Positions 33,531 through 42,131 of a stretch of DNA of 64,000 nucleotides are shown here, one piece after another. The stretch is from contig CBIHOZ010000014.1 of the NCBI GenBank assembly GCA_966211525.1, forward strand, positions 1 through 64,000, read 5' to 3'. Made by a program: the position numbers and the translations under genes. Numbering within the stretch: the stretch's first letter is position 1; each line of letters opens with the position of its first letter. This DNA comes from Ohtaekwangia sp966211525. Its GTDB lineage: Bacteria; Bacteroidota; Bacteroidia; Cytophagales; Cyclobacteriaceae. The notes under the pieces were generated by a model that had not been told where the DNA came from, searched no databases, and saw only the letters and a program-made list of their open reading frames with translations.

Positions 33531-34529
33531 TCAGCGTTTCAGCGTAACGTGATTTTTTATTTTTGGTGATATATATATAGCGGTAGTGCCATCCTGCCCG
33601 GTATACATGAGTATGGCATGCAGGTCTTTGTGCTCCTCCAAAAGCGATATGGCTTTGGTGTGGCCCATTACCATAAAGGCGGTGTCCCATGCATCGGCTG
33701 TTGTGCAATCTTTAGCAAAAACAGAAGCACTTAATATAGGCATGTCTGCCGGGTAGCCCGAAGCAGGATCTATAGTGTGCGAATATTTTTTGCCATCGAT
33801 CTCGCGATAGTTAAAATAATTTCCGGCTGTGGTAAACGATTGATCTTTTATCTCAGTATAGGCTTTGTAAAATTGATTGTCGCGCGTGGAGTTTGGATCA
33901 AGTATACCGATAGTCCAATATTTATTCTTCTGGAGATTTTTACCGAAAGCCATACCTTCTCCTCCCAACTCTACCAACAGATTTTTAATTCCTTTTGATT
34001 TTAGAAAGTCTGCGATTACATCGGCACCATAGCCTTGTCCTATGCCGCCGAAGTCAAGTTGAACACGCGGATCTAGTTTAAGGAGACTGTCACGCGTGAC
34101 GCGGATTTTATCGAAGCCTATAAATTTTTTCAGTGAATCGACTGATGCTTTGCTTAGCGCGAAAGCTTTACCCGGACCAAAACCCCATGCATTGACCAGT
34201 GGCATTACTGTTGGATCGAACGCTCCGTGCGATGCCTGGTAAACTTCTTTTGATTTCTTTAAGATGATCTGCAAGTGCGAAAGTCCGAAAGCAATACCAC
34301 GCTTGCTTGTATTGAAGTGCGAAACTTCCGAAGATGCATCGTACGTGTTGATCGAGTGATTTACTTTTTGCAGAAGTGAATCGATAGAACTTTTGAAATT
34401 TCTGTTTTGACTATCAAAATAGGTAATGTGATAAGTCGTGCCCATGGTATATCCATCTACCTGAATAGGTTCAGGAGCGCTCTTCGTTTGCCCGAAACTC
34501 AGAATAAGTAGTAGAAGTATGGAAACCAT
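33531..34529 (-). CDS. apbE: FAD:protein FMN transferase (ApbE)
   Basis: 332 residues with an N-terminal signal (VSILLLLILSFGQT). ApbE moves FMN from FAD onto a Thr/Ser of target proteins in the periplasm. Visible: YTMGTTYHITYFD, DFGGIGQGYGAD (about 180-191), LLVELGGEGMAFG, YSHTIDPASGYP (about 257-268) and the metal-site TTADAWDTAFMVMG (about 283-296). No typical target (NqrC, RnfG) is adjacent; it heads an operon with a ZIP transporter and a CxxCH lipoprotein, suggesting a link to redox or metal handling outside the cytoplasm. Confidence 0.94.
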   Translation of the reverse strand: MVSILLLLILSFGQTKSAPEPIQVDGYTMGTTYHITYFDSQNRNFKSSIDSLLQKVNHSINTYDASSEVSHFNTSKRGIAFGLSHLQIILKKSKEVYQASHGAFDPTVMPLVNAWGFGPGKAFALSKASVDSLKKFIGFDKIRVTRDSLLKLDPRVQLDFGGIGQGYGADVIADFLKSKGIKNLLVELGGEGMAFGKNLQKNKYWTIGILDPNSTRDNQFYKAYTEIKDQSFTTAGNYFNYREIDGKKYSHTIDPASGYPADMPILSASVFAKDCTTADAWDTAFMVMGHTKAISLLEEHKDLHAILMYTGQDGTTAIYISPKIKNHVTLKR

Positions 34530-34695
34530 GCTGAATTGACCTGCAAGTTAATCGTAAAAATGTAAATGCAACAATGTTGCTCATTGGTTCCCGAAGAGAA
34601 TCTTTTTTTGAAAAATAAATCGTACTGTCTTCTTCTATGATTTAGTCGATTTCAATAACTTTTTTTATGACCTTTACCACACTAAGATCAACATC

Positions 34696-35727
34696 ATGCG
34701 AGAAGATTACCTGAAGAGTGATGGCGAAGGCCAGAGTGCTGTTGAAAAAGAGATCGAGAAAGCACTTCGTCCATTATCATTTGAAGACTTTACAGGTCAG
34801 CAAAAGGTAGTAGATAATATTAAAGTTTTTGTTCAGGCCGCCAAGCAGCGAAGCGAGCCGCTTGATCACGTGTTGCTGCACGGCCCTCCCGGACTCGGAA
34901 AGACTACACTTTCAAACATTATCGCCAACGAGCTTCAGGCCAATATCAAAATAACATCCGGGCCGGTGCTTGATAAGCCTAGCGACCTGGCCGGTTTGCT
35001 TACAAACCTGGAACCTCATGATGTTTTGTTTATCGATGAGATCCATCGCCTTAATCCTATTGTTGAAGAGTATCTATACTCTGCGATGGAAGATTTCCGC
35101 ATCGATATTATGCTTGACTCCGGACCGAATGCACGCTCTGTACAAATCGGACTCAATCCATTTACACTCATTGGTGCAACAACACGGGCCGGTCTTCTAA
35201 CGTCACCCCTACGCGCACGCTTCGGTATAAACGCGCGACTTGAATATTACGATTCGGCTTTGCTTACAAAAATCGTAAACCGTTCGTCTGCCATATTAAA
35301 TACCCCTATTGAGCCGGATGCTGCTTTTGAAATTGCACGCAGAAGTCGCGGAACCCCACGTATCTCAAACAACCTGTTACGAAGAACGCGCGACTTCGCC
35401 CAGATAAAAGGAAACGGAACTATTACCAAAGCTATAGCACAGATTGCTTTGAAAGCGCTGGATGTAGATGAGAATGGTCTCGATGAAATGGACAACCGTA
35501 TTCTTCTCACCATCATTGAAAAATTCAAAGGTGGTCCGGTGGGAATCACTACCATCGCCACAGCCGTAGGTGAAGAGAGTGAAACCATTGAAGAAGTATA
35601 CGAACCATTCCTGATACAGGAAGGCTATATCAAACGAACGTCCCGCGGACGCGAGGCTACTGAGCTGGCATACAAGCACCTGAAGGTAGTGCCACCCCTT
35701 GGAAAAAGACCAGGTTTGTTTGACTGA
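34696..35727 (+). CDS. ruvB: Holliday junction branch migration helicase RuvB
   Basis: AAA+ motor that drives Holliday junction migration with RuvA. 343 residues, close to E. coli RuvB. Walker A GPPGLGKT (63-70), Walker B DEIH (114-117), sensor GATTRAG, arginine-finger region, and C-terminal winged helix ending in GRVATELAYKHL-like TSRGREATELAYKHL. Monocistronic; a 166-bp spacer separates it from divergent apbE with no clear promoter box. Confidence 0.97.
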   Translation: MREDYLKSDGEGQSAVEKEIEKALRPLSFEDFTGQQKVVDNIKVFVQAAKQRSEPLDHVLLHGPPGLGKTTLSNIIANELQANIKITSGPVLDKPSDLAGLLTNLEPHDVLFIDEIHRLNPIVEEYLYSAMEDFRIDIMLDSGPNARSVQIGLNPFTLIGATTRAGLLTSPLRARFGINARLEYYDSALLTKIVNRSSAILNTPIEPDAAFEIARRSRGTPRISNNLLRRTRDFAQIKGNGTITKAIAQIALKALDVDENGLDEMDNRILLTIIEKFKGGPVGITTIATAVGEESETIEEVYEPFLIQEGYIKRTSRGREATELAYKHLKVVPPLGKRPGLFD

Positions 35728-35807
35728 CGCTGTATCTTTTTACGATATACTTTCTCTAAACATCAAGAATCTATCCGTCAACTATATATTTTGATTCCAT
35801 TATCTAT

Positions 35808-37388
35808 ATGAGAAAAATTTTTGTTGTCACCAGCATTGTCGTTACAATGTTGATGTTGCTGTGGGCCTGGTTCTGGTGGCCGGCACTTTTTGGATTTATA
35901 CTTATAGGTCCTGTTATCGGCATGGGTATACAGGATATGATCCAGCGGAAACAATCGATCAAACGAAACTTCCCGGTGCTCGGAAGACTACGCTATGTTT
36001 TTGAAGATATGCGTCCGAAGATTCAGCAATACTTTGTTGAGTCGGATACCGATGGATCACCGATCAACCGCATCGATCGCTCCGTTATATACCAGCGTGC
36101 AAAAAAACAAATTGATACAACGCCATTCGGTACACAACTCAACGTCTATGCGGAGGGCTATGAGTGGATGAGTCACTCCATCGTTCCGCTTGACTTTCAT
36201 AAGATGGATCAAAGTCCTCGTGTACAAGTGGGCAACAAAGATTGCAAGCAACCATACTCAGCCAGTATATTAAATGTATCAGCTATGAGTTTCGGTTCAC
36301 TGAGTAGTAATGCTGTTATAGCATTGAATGCCGGTGCCAAGATTGGTGGCTTCGCGCACAACACGGGTGAAGGAGGTATCAGTCATCACCACACCGACAA
36401 TGGTGGCGACCTGATCTGGCAGATTGGTACAGGTTATTTCGGAGCACGCGATGAAGCCGGTAATTTTAATCCGGAAGGTTTTAAGAAGAATGCACTGCGA
36501 CCGGAAGTAAAAATGATCGAGCTTAAACTTTCGCAAGGTGCCAAGCCTGGTCACGGAGGTATACTTCCTGCTAAAAAGAATACACCGGAGATTGCCGCGA
36601 TTCGTTTGGTGAAAGCGGGCACCACAGTTTTCTCTCCTCCTTTTCACAGTGCATTTCAGACACCGCGTGAGATGATCCTGTTCATCAAGCAGATGCGTGA
36701 TTTGTCAGAAGGTAAACCGGTTGGATTTAAACTTTGTATCGGACGCAAGAGTGAGTTCATTTCGATTTGCAAAGCGATGGTTGAGCTTGATACGTATCCT
36801 GACTTTATCACTGTTGATGGTGGTGAAGGCGGAACAGGTGCAGCGCCTCCGGAGTTCTCCAACTTTGTAGGTATGCCTTTGCTGGAAGGTCTCGCGTTTG
36901 TAGATAACATGCTGAAGGGATTCAACATCCGTCAACATATTCGCGTAATTGCTTCCGGAAAAATTCTCACAGGCTTCCACATGATCCGTGCTATAGCATT
37001 GGGTGCCGATATGTGTAACAGTGCCCGTGCCATGATGATGGCACTGGGATGCATACAGGCTTTGGAATGTAACAAGAACACCTGTCCGACTGGCGTTGCA
37101 ACGCAAGACCCGGAACTTGTGCAAGGTTTGGATATTGATGATAAGAAAGTGCGCGTTGCCAACTTCCATAAACATACCGTGGAGAGTTTTGTAGAATTAC
37201 TCGCGGCAGCCGGTCTTGATAATCCACGCAAGCTCAACCGCCACCAGATCAGCAGACGTATATTTATGAATGAGATTAAAACCCTCGAAGAAATATACCC
37301 ATCTATACCAGTAGGCTCTATGCTCGATTGTTCGGTGCCTGATCCTTATAAAAAATCCTGTGAGTCTGCGAGCGCTGATCGCTTTTAA
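35808..37388 (+). CDS. FMN-binding glutamate synthase family protein
   Basis: 526 residues. One N-terminal membrane helix or hairpin (about 5-42) precedes a GltB-type FMN-binding TIM barrel: MSFGSLSSNAVIALNAGAKIGGFAHNTGEGGIS (about 160-192), ITVDGGEGGTGAAPPEF, and the CIQALECNKNTCPTGVATQ Fe-S motif (about 415-433) with three cysteines. It lacks the glutaminase and central domains of full-length GltB, so it is a stand-alone oxidoreductase of unclear substrate anchored in the membrane. Probably monocistronic, ending at a strong terminator. Confidence 0.93.
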   Translation: MRKIFVVTSIVVTMLMLLWAWFWWPALFGFILIGPVIGMGIQDMIQRKQSIKRNFPVLGRLRYVFEDMRPKIQQYFVESDTDGSPINRIDRSVIYQRAKKQIDTTPFGTQLNVYAEGYEWMSHSIVPLDFHKMDQSPRVQVGNKDCKQPYSASILNVSAMSFGSLSSNAVIALNAGAKIGGFAHNTGEGGISHHHTDNGGDLIWQIGTGYFGARDEAGNFNPEGFKKNALRPEVKMIELKLSQGAKPGHGGILPAKKNTPEIAAIRLVKAGTTVFSPPFHSAFQTPREMILFIKQMRDLSEGKPVGFKLCIGRKSEFISICKAMVELDTYPDFITVDGGEGGTGAAPPEFSNFVGMPLLEGLAFVDNMLKGFNIRQHIRVIASGKILTGFHMIRAIALGADMCNSARAMMMALGCIQALECNKNTCPTGVATQDPELVQGLDIDDKKVRVANFHKHTVESFVELLAAAGLDNPRKLNRHQISRRIFMNEIKTLEEIYPSIPVGSMLDCSVPDPYKKSCESASADRF

Positions 37389-37401
37389 ATTTTTGTTTGT
37401 G

Positions 37402-37440
37402 AAAACAGGTGATGGGCTTTCGGAGCATCACCTGTTTTTA
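37402..37440 (+). terminator. strong rho-independent terminator
   Basis: Perfect 13-bp stem AAAACAGGTGATG / CATCACCTGTTTT (37402-37414 with 37426-37438), 11-nt loop, T-run. Confidence 0.92.
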
Positions 37441-37448
37441 TACCTTTG
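37441..37448 (+). promoter_or_regulatory. -7 promoter element TACCTTTG
   Basis: Exact TAnnTTTG match immediately after the terminator and 28 nt before GTG 37477. Any -33 element would lie in the terminator loop. Confidence 0.6.
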
Positions 37449-37476
37449 TTAACATATAACTTTTTAAACCAGGCTC

Positions 37477-37983
37477 GTGCTTCGTAAGTTTTTCCCACGC
37501 GATAAAAACTATGTTCTAAAAGAGGTACAGTCGTCTCTTGAAAATTCGTTGCTGCAATACCTGGTAGACTATGTAAAAGTAGAATACCTGCTCCGTTTCA
37601 ATGCATTAGGCTTAATGGACGAGACAGCGGAACGAATCAAGCAGCACACAACGTCTGACTATTCACACCTCAGTGAATTTTACCAGCACCTGGCGGCTGT
37701 ATACCGTTACAAAAATTATAGCGATAACCAGCTCGAATTTATTTTTGATGGTCGTGATCCGGCTACAAAATATAATGAAGAGTGGACAGGAACATTCCGT
37801 CAATGGGCAAAAGAATTTTGCAAACACGAGCAGTTTATCCGTGCTATATTAGAACTTACTGTATTCTATCCGGAAGACTATACGCCACAGATGGCCGGCT
37901 TACGCCTGAGCACATTCATTACCCGCATCTTCGAATTGAAGATCGACAATAACAAAGGCATCATAAAGATTCGTGTAGCCTGA
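37477..37983 (+). CDS. hypothetical protein (168 aa)
   Basis: I do not recognise this 168-residue soluble, alpha-helical protein. It is rich in aromatic and charged residues (YLVDYVKVEYLLRFNALGLMDETAERIKQH, EFYQHLAAVYRYKNYSDNQLEF). No signal peptide or metal motif. GTG start at 37477 behind its own promoter. It is convergent with an unrecognised Pro/Gln-linker protein, 11 bp apart. Confidence 0.65.
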   Translation: MLRKFFPRDKNYVLKEVQSSLENSLLQYLVDYVKVEYLLRFNALGLMDETAERIKQHTTSDYSHLSEFYQHLAAVYRYKNYSDNQLEFIFDGRDPATKYNEEWTGTFRQWAKEFCKHEQFIRAILELTVFYPEDYTPQMAGLRLSTFITRIFELKIDNNKGIIKIRVA

Positions 37984-37994
37984 TTTACAGGACA

Positions 37995-39068
37995 CTACGA
38001 AAATCTTTTTTCTACCAGCTCCATAAATTCGTGAAACTCTTCGCTGTCGCGATCCCATGTTGAGGCATACTCTTCATCGATATAGCGTAATGCTGCTGAG
38101 AGAGTATCCAACTGGTCGATACGATCTATAGCCTTGCTGAACAATTCGAAGTCACCATGGAATAACACCTTGGTAAACATGAACTTCTGGTTGATCGTAA
38201 GACTGTCTTTGATCTTGAAGATCTTGAAATTACCAGCCACGGTTTGTTTCGATTCGCGACCGAGTCTGTCGTTGAGACTTGATGCCTGTTGAGGCTGCTG
38301 AACGCGCGGTGTATTTTGTGCTGGTCGCGGTGGCGGCTGTTGTATAGTTTGTTGTTGAGGAGGCGGTGTTGAGGTTACAACTTTTGGAGTTTCGACCGGG
38401 CGCACCGGTTGAGATATCGGTTTGGCTACCGGTTCTTTACTCACAAAGAAGCGAGCCGGGTCGAGCGGCACCACAGCCGAGAATTTCTCGATATAGTCTT
38501 CTACATCTTCCGGTGTAAAATTTACTTCCTCCAGAATCTGGTCGAGTATAGCAAATGCCTCATTGCCTGACAGTTCTTTGGCACCTTTCTCTTCCATCTT
38601 CTGCAACATACGGTCGAGTGGCGCTTTGTTTACCTTCAGGTATTTTATCTCCTCACGGAAAGATTCTACTTCAAGCTTGTTGTTTTTGCCGGTAATGATC
38701 ATCGAGAAGAAATCGTACGGATCGAAGATCACCATCAAGGCATGGCTTGATGCTTTCTTCAGCAGCGGAGCAAAGTGTAAACGATCTATGGCGATGTTTT
38801 TGGAAAGTACACCCATAAAATTTTCAAGAGCTTCCTTTACATCAGCGTTTTCATAGTCGAAGTAAGCGCTCTTCAGTTTTTTGGTTTCTTCTTTCCACGC
38901 GCGGAAAAGCTCGCGGATAACAAAAAGATTTACCTGCTGCACATTGCACAGCGTGAGAATTTCTTGTCCACTGATCTTGTCTTTCGAAGAAAAAAATCCC
39001 TTCAGCACACTTTCAGCGTACGCATCTCCATAGAGGGCTATTGCTTCGAGACTTATCTTTTCATCCAT
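37995..39068 (-). CDS. hypothetical protein with Pro/Gln linker
   Basis: 357 residues, not recognised. A helical N-terminal domain (1-205) is joined by a low-complexity Pro/Gln linker (about 215-272, PPPQQQ and PQQAS runs) to a C-terminal domain of about 85 residues (FKIFKIKDSLTINQKFMFTKVLFHGDFELFSKAIDRIDQLDTLSAALRYIDEEY) that occurs, in my reading, in Cytophagales proteins of unknown function. No signal peptide, so cytoplasmic. Its promoter is probably the TATCTTTA box at 39101-39108. Confidence 0.7.
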   Translation of the reverse strand: MDEKISLEAIALYGDAYAESVLKGFFSSKDKISGQEILTLCNVQQVNLFVIRELFRAWKEETKKLKSAYFDYENADVKEALENFMGVLSKNIAIDRLHFAPLLKKASSHALMVIFDPYDFFSMIITGKNNKLEVESFREEIKYLKVNKAPLDRMLQKMEEKGAKELSGNEAFAILDQILEEVNFTPEDVEDYIEKFSAVVPLDPARFFVSKEPVAKPISQPVRPVETPKVVTSTPPPQQQTIQQPPPRPAQNTPRVQQPQQASSLNDRLGRESKQTVAGNFKIFKIKDSLTINQKFMFTKVLFHGDFELFSKAIDRIDQLDTLSAALRYIDEEYASTWDRDSEEFHEFMELVEKRFS

Positions 39069-39100
39069 GCTTCGATACGATTGAGGAGTATTAACGGCCT

Positions 39101-39108
39101 TAAAGATA
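39101..39108 (-). promoter_or_regulatory. -7-like element TATCTTTA (minus)
   Basis: One base off TAnnTTTG, 32 nt upstream of the Pro/Gln-linker gene start. Confidence 0.45.
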
Positions 39109-39220
39109 TTAATTAGATGCGATATTAGAAGGCGGAATTAAGACAGACCAACCGGAAGAAAGGTAAATCTTAATAACACGTGCTTATGTTGCCGCATATT
39201 TTTATTTCATGGGCTATGCT

Positions 39221-39228
39221 TAATTTTA
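39221..39228 (+). promoter_or_regulatory. -7-like element TAATTTTA before tdk
   Basis: One base off TAnnTTTG; only 4 nt separate it from ATG 39233, which would give a leaderless transcript. Weak. Confidence 0.35.
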
Positions 39229-39232
39229 ACGA

Positions 39233-39838
39233 ATGTTTATAGAACCACATTTAGGGAGCAGGCGCGAACAGGGTCGTGTCGGGTGGATCGAAGTAATAGC
39301 AGGCTGTATGTTTTCGGGCAAGACCGAAGAACTTATCCGCAGACTGAACCGTGCTATTATAGCCCGCCAGAAAGTTGAAATCTTCAAGCCTGTAATAGAC
39401 AAACGCTACCATCACGAACAAATTGTATCGCACAACGCTAACGCCATACGGTCTACACCGGTAAACTTTGCGAGCGATATACTTTTACTGGCCGGAGATT
39501 GTGAAGTAGTGGGCATCGATGAAGCACAATTCTTTGATGAAGCGATCGTAGAAGTTTGCAACACACTTGCCAACAGTGGTAAACGAGTAATCGTAGCCGG
39601 CCTTGATATGGACTTTGAGGGTAAACCGTTCGGACCGATGCCTTACCTGCTGGCCGTTGCCGAGTTTGTTACAAAAGTTCACGCCATCTGTGCACAAACC
39701 GGTGAGCTCGCTTCGTTCTCCTTCCGGCTTGCATCGAGCGAACAACAGGTTATGCTGGGCGAACGCAAAGAATACGAAGCCCGCAGTCGCCAGGCATTTA
39801 TAGAAGGCATGCGAGACCGAAAGAAGACCGACCTATGA
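39233..39838 (+). CDS. tdk: thymidine kinase
   Basis: Salvage enzyme phosphorylating thymidine. 201 residues, type II TK fold: P-loop GCMFSGKT (24-31), DEAQFFD (96-102), and the lasso region near 150-185. The lasso normally holds four Zn-binding Cys/His; here only Cys153 remains, with Thr156 and Ser185 at Cys positions. From memory, related Bacteroidota enzymes show the same substitutions, so this is probably lineage-wide and not damage. Its stop overlaps an in-frame upstream ATG of the porZ-like gene (ATGA at 39835). Confidence 0.95.
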   Translation: MFIEPHLGSRREQGRVGWIEVIAGCMFSGKTEELIRRLNRAIIARQKVEIFKPVIDKRYHHEQIVSHNANAIRSTPVNFASDILLLAGDCEVVGIDEAQFFDEAIVEVCNTLANSGKRVIVAGLDMDFEGKPFGPMPYLLAVAEFVTKVHAICAQTGELASFSFRLASSEQQVMLGERKEYEARSRQAFIEGMRDRKKTDL

Positions 39839-39870
39839 CAAGATTCTGCGTCTATACTATATTTCGAAAA

Positions 39871-42126
39871 ATGAAGTCTTCCGCCAGGAAGTTTCTTACT
39901 TCTTACTTCTTACTTCTTACTCCTTACTTCTTACTTCTTGCTTCTTACTCCTTACTTCTATCTTCAGACACCTTCGCCCAGCAAATCCCCATCGGCACCT
40001 GGCGTGTCCACATCTCCTACAATGCAGTGAAAAGTATAGCCGTTGATAACGACTATATATTCGGTGCAACCTCCAACGGAGTAATGATGCTTGATCGTGA
40101 TGATAACAGTATAACGAGTTATTCTAAAATGAACGGTCTCAGCGGAACAACGGTAACGTTCATTCTATACGATGGGACAAATGAACAACTTCTGATTGGT
40201 TATGAAGATGGAAAGATCGATGTTATAAAAGGCAATGCAATAAAATCACTTGACCCGACACGGACTACATCTATAACCGGAACAAAAAGTATAAATCATA
40301 TTGCGTTGTATAACGGCCTCGCCTATCTCTCTGCAGATTTTGGTGTAGTTGTTTTCGATCTCGCACGTGCGGAGGTAAAAGAAACATGGCGCGATCTCGG
40401 TGCCAGCGGTGAAACATTAAAGATAAACGCAGCAACTTTTAAAAATGATAGTATATATCTGGCTACCGACAAAGGTGTGCTGACGGGTGATCTTGATGAC
40501 AACCTGTTAGACTTTAACAACTATAAACGCTACAACACGGGTACATTCAGTGGTGCTATTGAAAGCATCGCTACGTTCAATTCTAAAATATATGCTGCTA
40601 TAAATAATGCAGGTGTGTTTAGCTACACTTCAGCAACCGGAACGTGGAGTATAGAAAGTTACCTGACGGGTGAGACATTTACTTTCTTAAATGCTTCCGG
40701 AAATAATTTACTAGCCGGAGCTGGTAACAATCTCTGGAAGATCGATGCGGCTAATACCATTACTGAAATCACCAATGAAAAAATTGAAGCCCCACTTTTT
40801 GCAATTGAAGAAAACGGCAAGCTATGGATTGGTGATAATGTAAACGGTTTGCTCTCTGATGTTAATGGAACATTTCAAAGTTATCTGCCCAATGGTCCAT
40901 CGCAAACCACAACCTTCAGATTAGCTTACGCGGATGGAAATATATATGCAATAGCCGGTGGTTATACTTCTGCTTTTGTAAAGCTCGATAATGATGGTGT
41001 AGTAGATAAATTTACCGATGGACTTTGGTCTGGTCTGTCAACATCACTTACGGATATAACCGATGTGGCTACCGATCAATCCGGTAATGTATACTTCGCT
41101 TCGTTTGGTGAGGGATTGGAAAGACAAAAGACAGATGGTTCGGTTAATGTTTTCAACTCGAATAATAGTCCGCTTGTAAATTTGAATCCCCCTGGTAAAT
41201 CTGTAAACATCACGGCTCTGGCAAATTCATCTGACGGACTCTGGATTGGCAATTATGGTGCTGTTAATTCACTTCACTTATTAAAGACGGATGATACATG
41301 GGAATCATTCACAGCGCCTGTGGTGGCAGCTCGTTACCCGGTTGATCTAGCGGTAGATTTTTCAAACTATATATGGATGATTACCAACCCCGCACAAGGC
41401 GGAGGTATATATGTGTACGATCGCGCCAGCAAAGGCTATGAGTATATAACGGATGCCAGCGGAAGCGGTGCTCTGCCAAGCAAGAATGTGCGCTCTATCG
41501 CGGTTGATCGTGACGGACTGGTGTGGGTAGGCACCGATATAGGTGTGGCCTATTTCTTTGAGCCCTCCGGTGAAGCGGTGAAGCCTATATATGAAAGTCG
41601 GTTTTTGCTACGCGATGATAAAGTGACTGCGATCGCTATAGATGGCGGCAATCGTAAGTGGATGGGAACGGAACGTGGTGTGTGGCTTTTTAATGCTACG
41701 GGCGAAGAGATGGTTTATAATTTTACAACGGATAACAGTCCGCTCCTCTCGAATGTTATCCGGGATATAGCCATCAACCACAAAACGGGTGAAGTGTTCT
41801 TTGCGACTGATAAAGGTATAGTTTCTTATAGAGGTGATGCCACCGAAAGTAATTCTGTATTTCAATCCATAAAAATTTTTCCGAACCCGGTAACAAATAG
41901 TTTCAACGGCAGCGTAGGTATAAATGGTCTTGCCACCGATGCTACGGTAAAGATCACTGATATTAGTGGTAAACTAATCTGGCAGGCACAAGCCAATGGC
42001 GGCACGGCTATGTGGAATGTGCGCGACTACAACGGCAGGCGTGCAGCGACAGGAGTATATCTTGTATTTGCTGCTACATCCGATGGTGTGGAAAGTGTAG
42101 TGGGTAAAATTGCAGTGGTGGAATAA
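39871..42126 (+). CDS. porZ: PorZ-like type IX secretion protein
   Basis: About 751 residues. The signal peptide begins KSSARK (basic), has a Leu/Tyr/Phe/Ser core and ends near DTFAQQ. Then QQIPIGTWRVHISYNAVKSIAVDNDYIFGAT, a typical first blade of the PorZ propeller, and many two-component-regulator-type propeller repeats (IWGTDIGVAYF, MGTERGVWLFN). The C-terminus (about 667-751, IKIFPNPVTNSF...VKITDISGKLIW...GVYLVFAATSDG) is a type A sorting domain. PorZ is a subunit of the surface attachment complex of the T9SS. The signal-peptide codons carry a 7-bp tandem repeat (39893-39962). Start: ATG 39871 gives a clean signal peptide; ATG 39835 would overlap the tdk stop. recO follows 5 bp later. Confidence 0.85.
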   Translation: MKSSARKFLTSYFLLLTPYFLLLASYSLLLSSDTFAQQIPIGTWRVHISYNAVKSIAVDNDYIFGATSNGVMMLDRDDNSITSYSKMNGLSGTTVTFILYDGTNEQLLIGYEDGKIDVIKGNAIKSLDPTRTTSITGTKSINHIALYNGLAYLSADFGVVVFDLARAEVKETWRDLGASGETLKINAATFKNDSIYLATDKGVLTGDLDDNLLDFNNYKRYNTGTFSGAIESIATFNSKIYAAINNAGVFSYTSATGTWSIESYLTGETFTFLNASGNNLLAGAGNNLWKIDAANTITEITNEKIEAPLFAIEENGKLWIGDNVNGLLSDVNGTFQSYLPNGPSQTTTFRLAYADGNIYAIAGGYTSAFVKLDNDGVVDKFTDGLWSGLSTSLTDITDVATDQSGNVYFASFGEGLERQKTDGSVNVFNSNNSPLVNLNPPGKSVNITALANSSDGLWIGNYGAVNSLHLLKTDDTWESFTAPVVAARYPVDLAVDFSNYIWMITNPAQGGGIYVYDRASKGYEYITDASGSGALPSKNVRSIAVDRDGLVWVGTDIGVAYFFEPSGEAVKPIYESRFLLRDDKVTAIAIDGGNRKWMGTERGVWLFNATGEEMVYNFTTDNSPLLSNVIRDIAINHKTGEVFFATDKGIVSYRGDATESNSVFQSIKIFPNPVTNSFNGSVGINGLATDATVKITDISGKLIWQAQANGGTAMWNVRDYNGRRAATGVYLVFAATSDGVESVVGKIAVVE
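39893..39962 (+). repeat. ten 7-bp tandem repeats (TTCTTAC) inside porZ
   Basis: Ten consecutive heptamers: TTCTTAC x4, TCCTTAC, TTCTTAC, TTCTTGC, TTCTTAC, TCCTTAC, TTCTATC. Unit length 7 is not a multiple of 3, so loss or gain of one or two units shifts the frame. All three frames stay open inside the tract; beyond it the two other frames stop at 40028-40030 and 40044-40046. Confidence 0.93.
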
Positions 42127-42131
42127 CGTTC

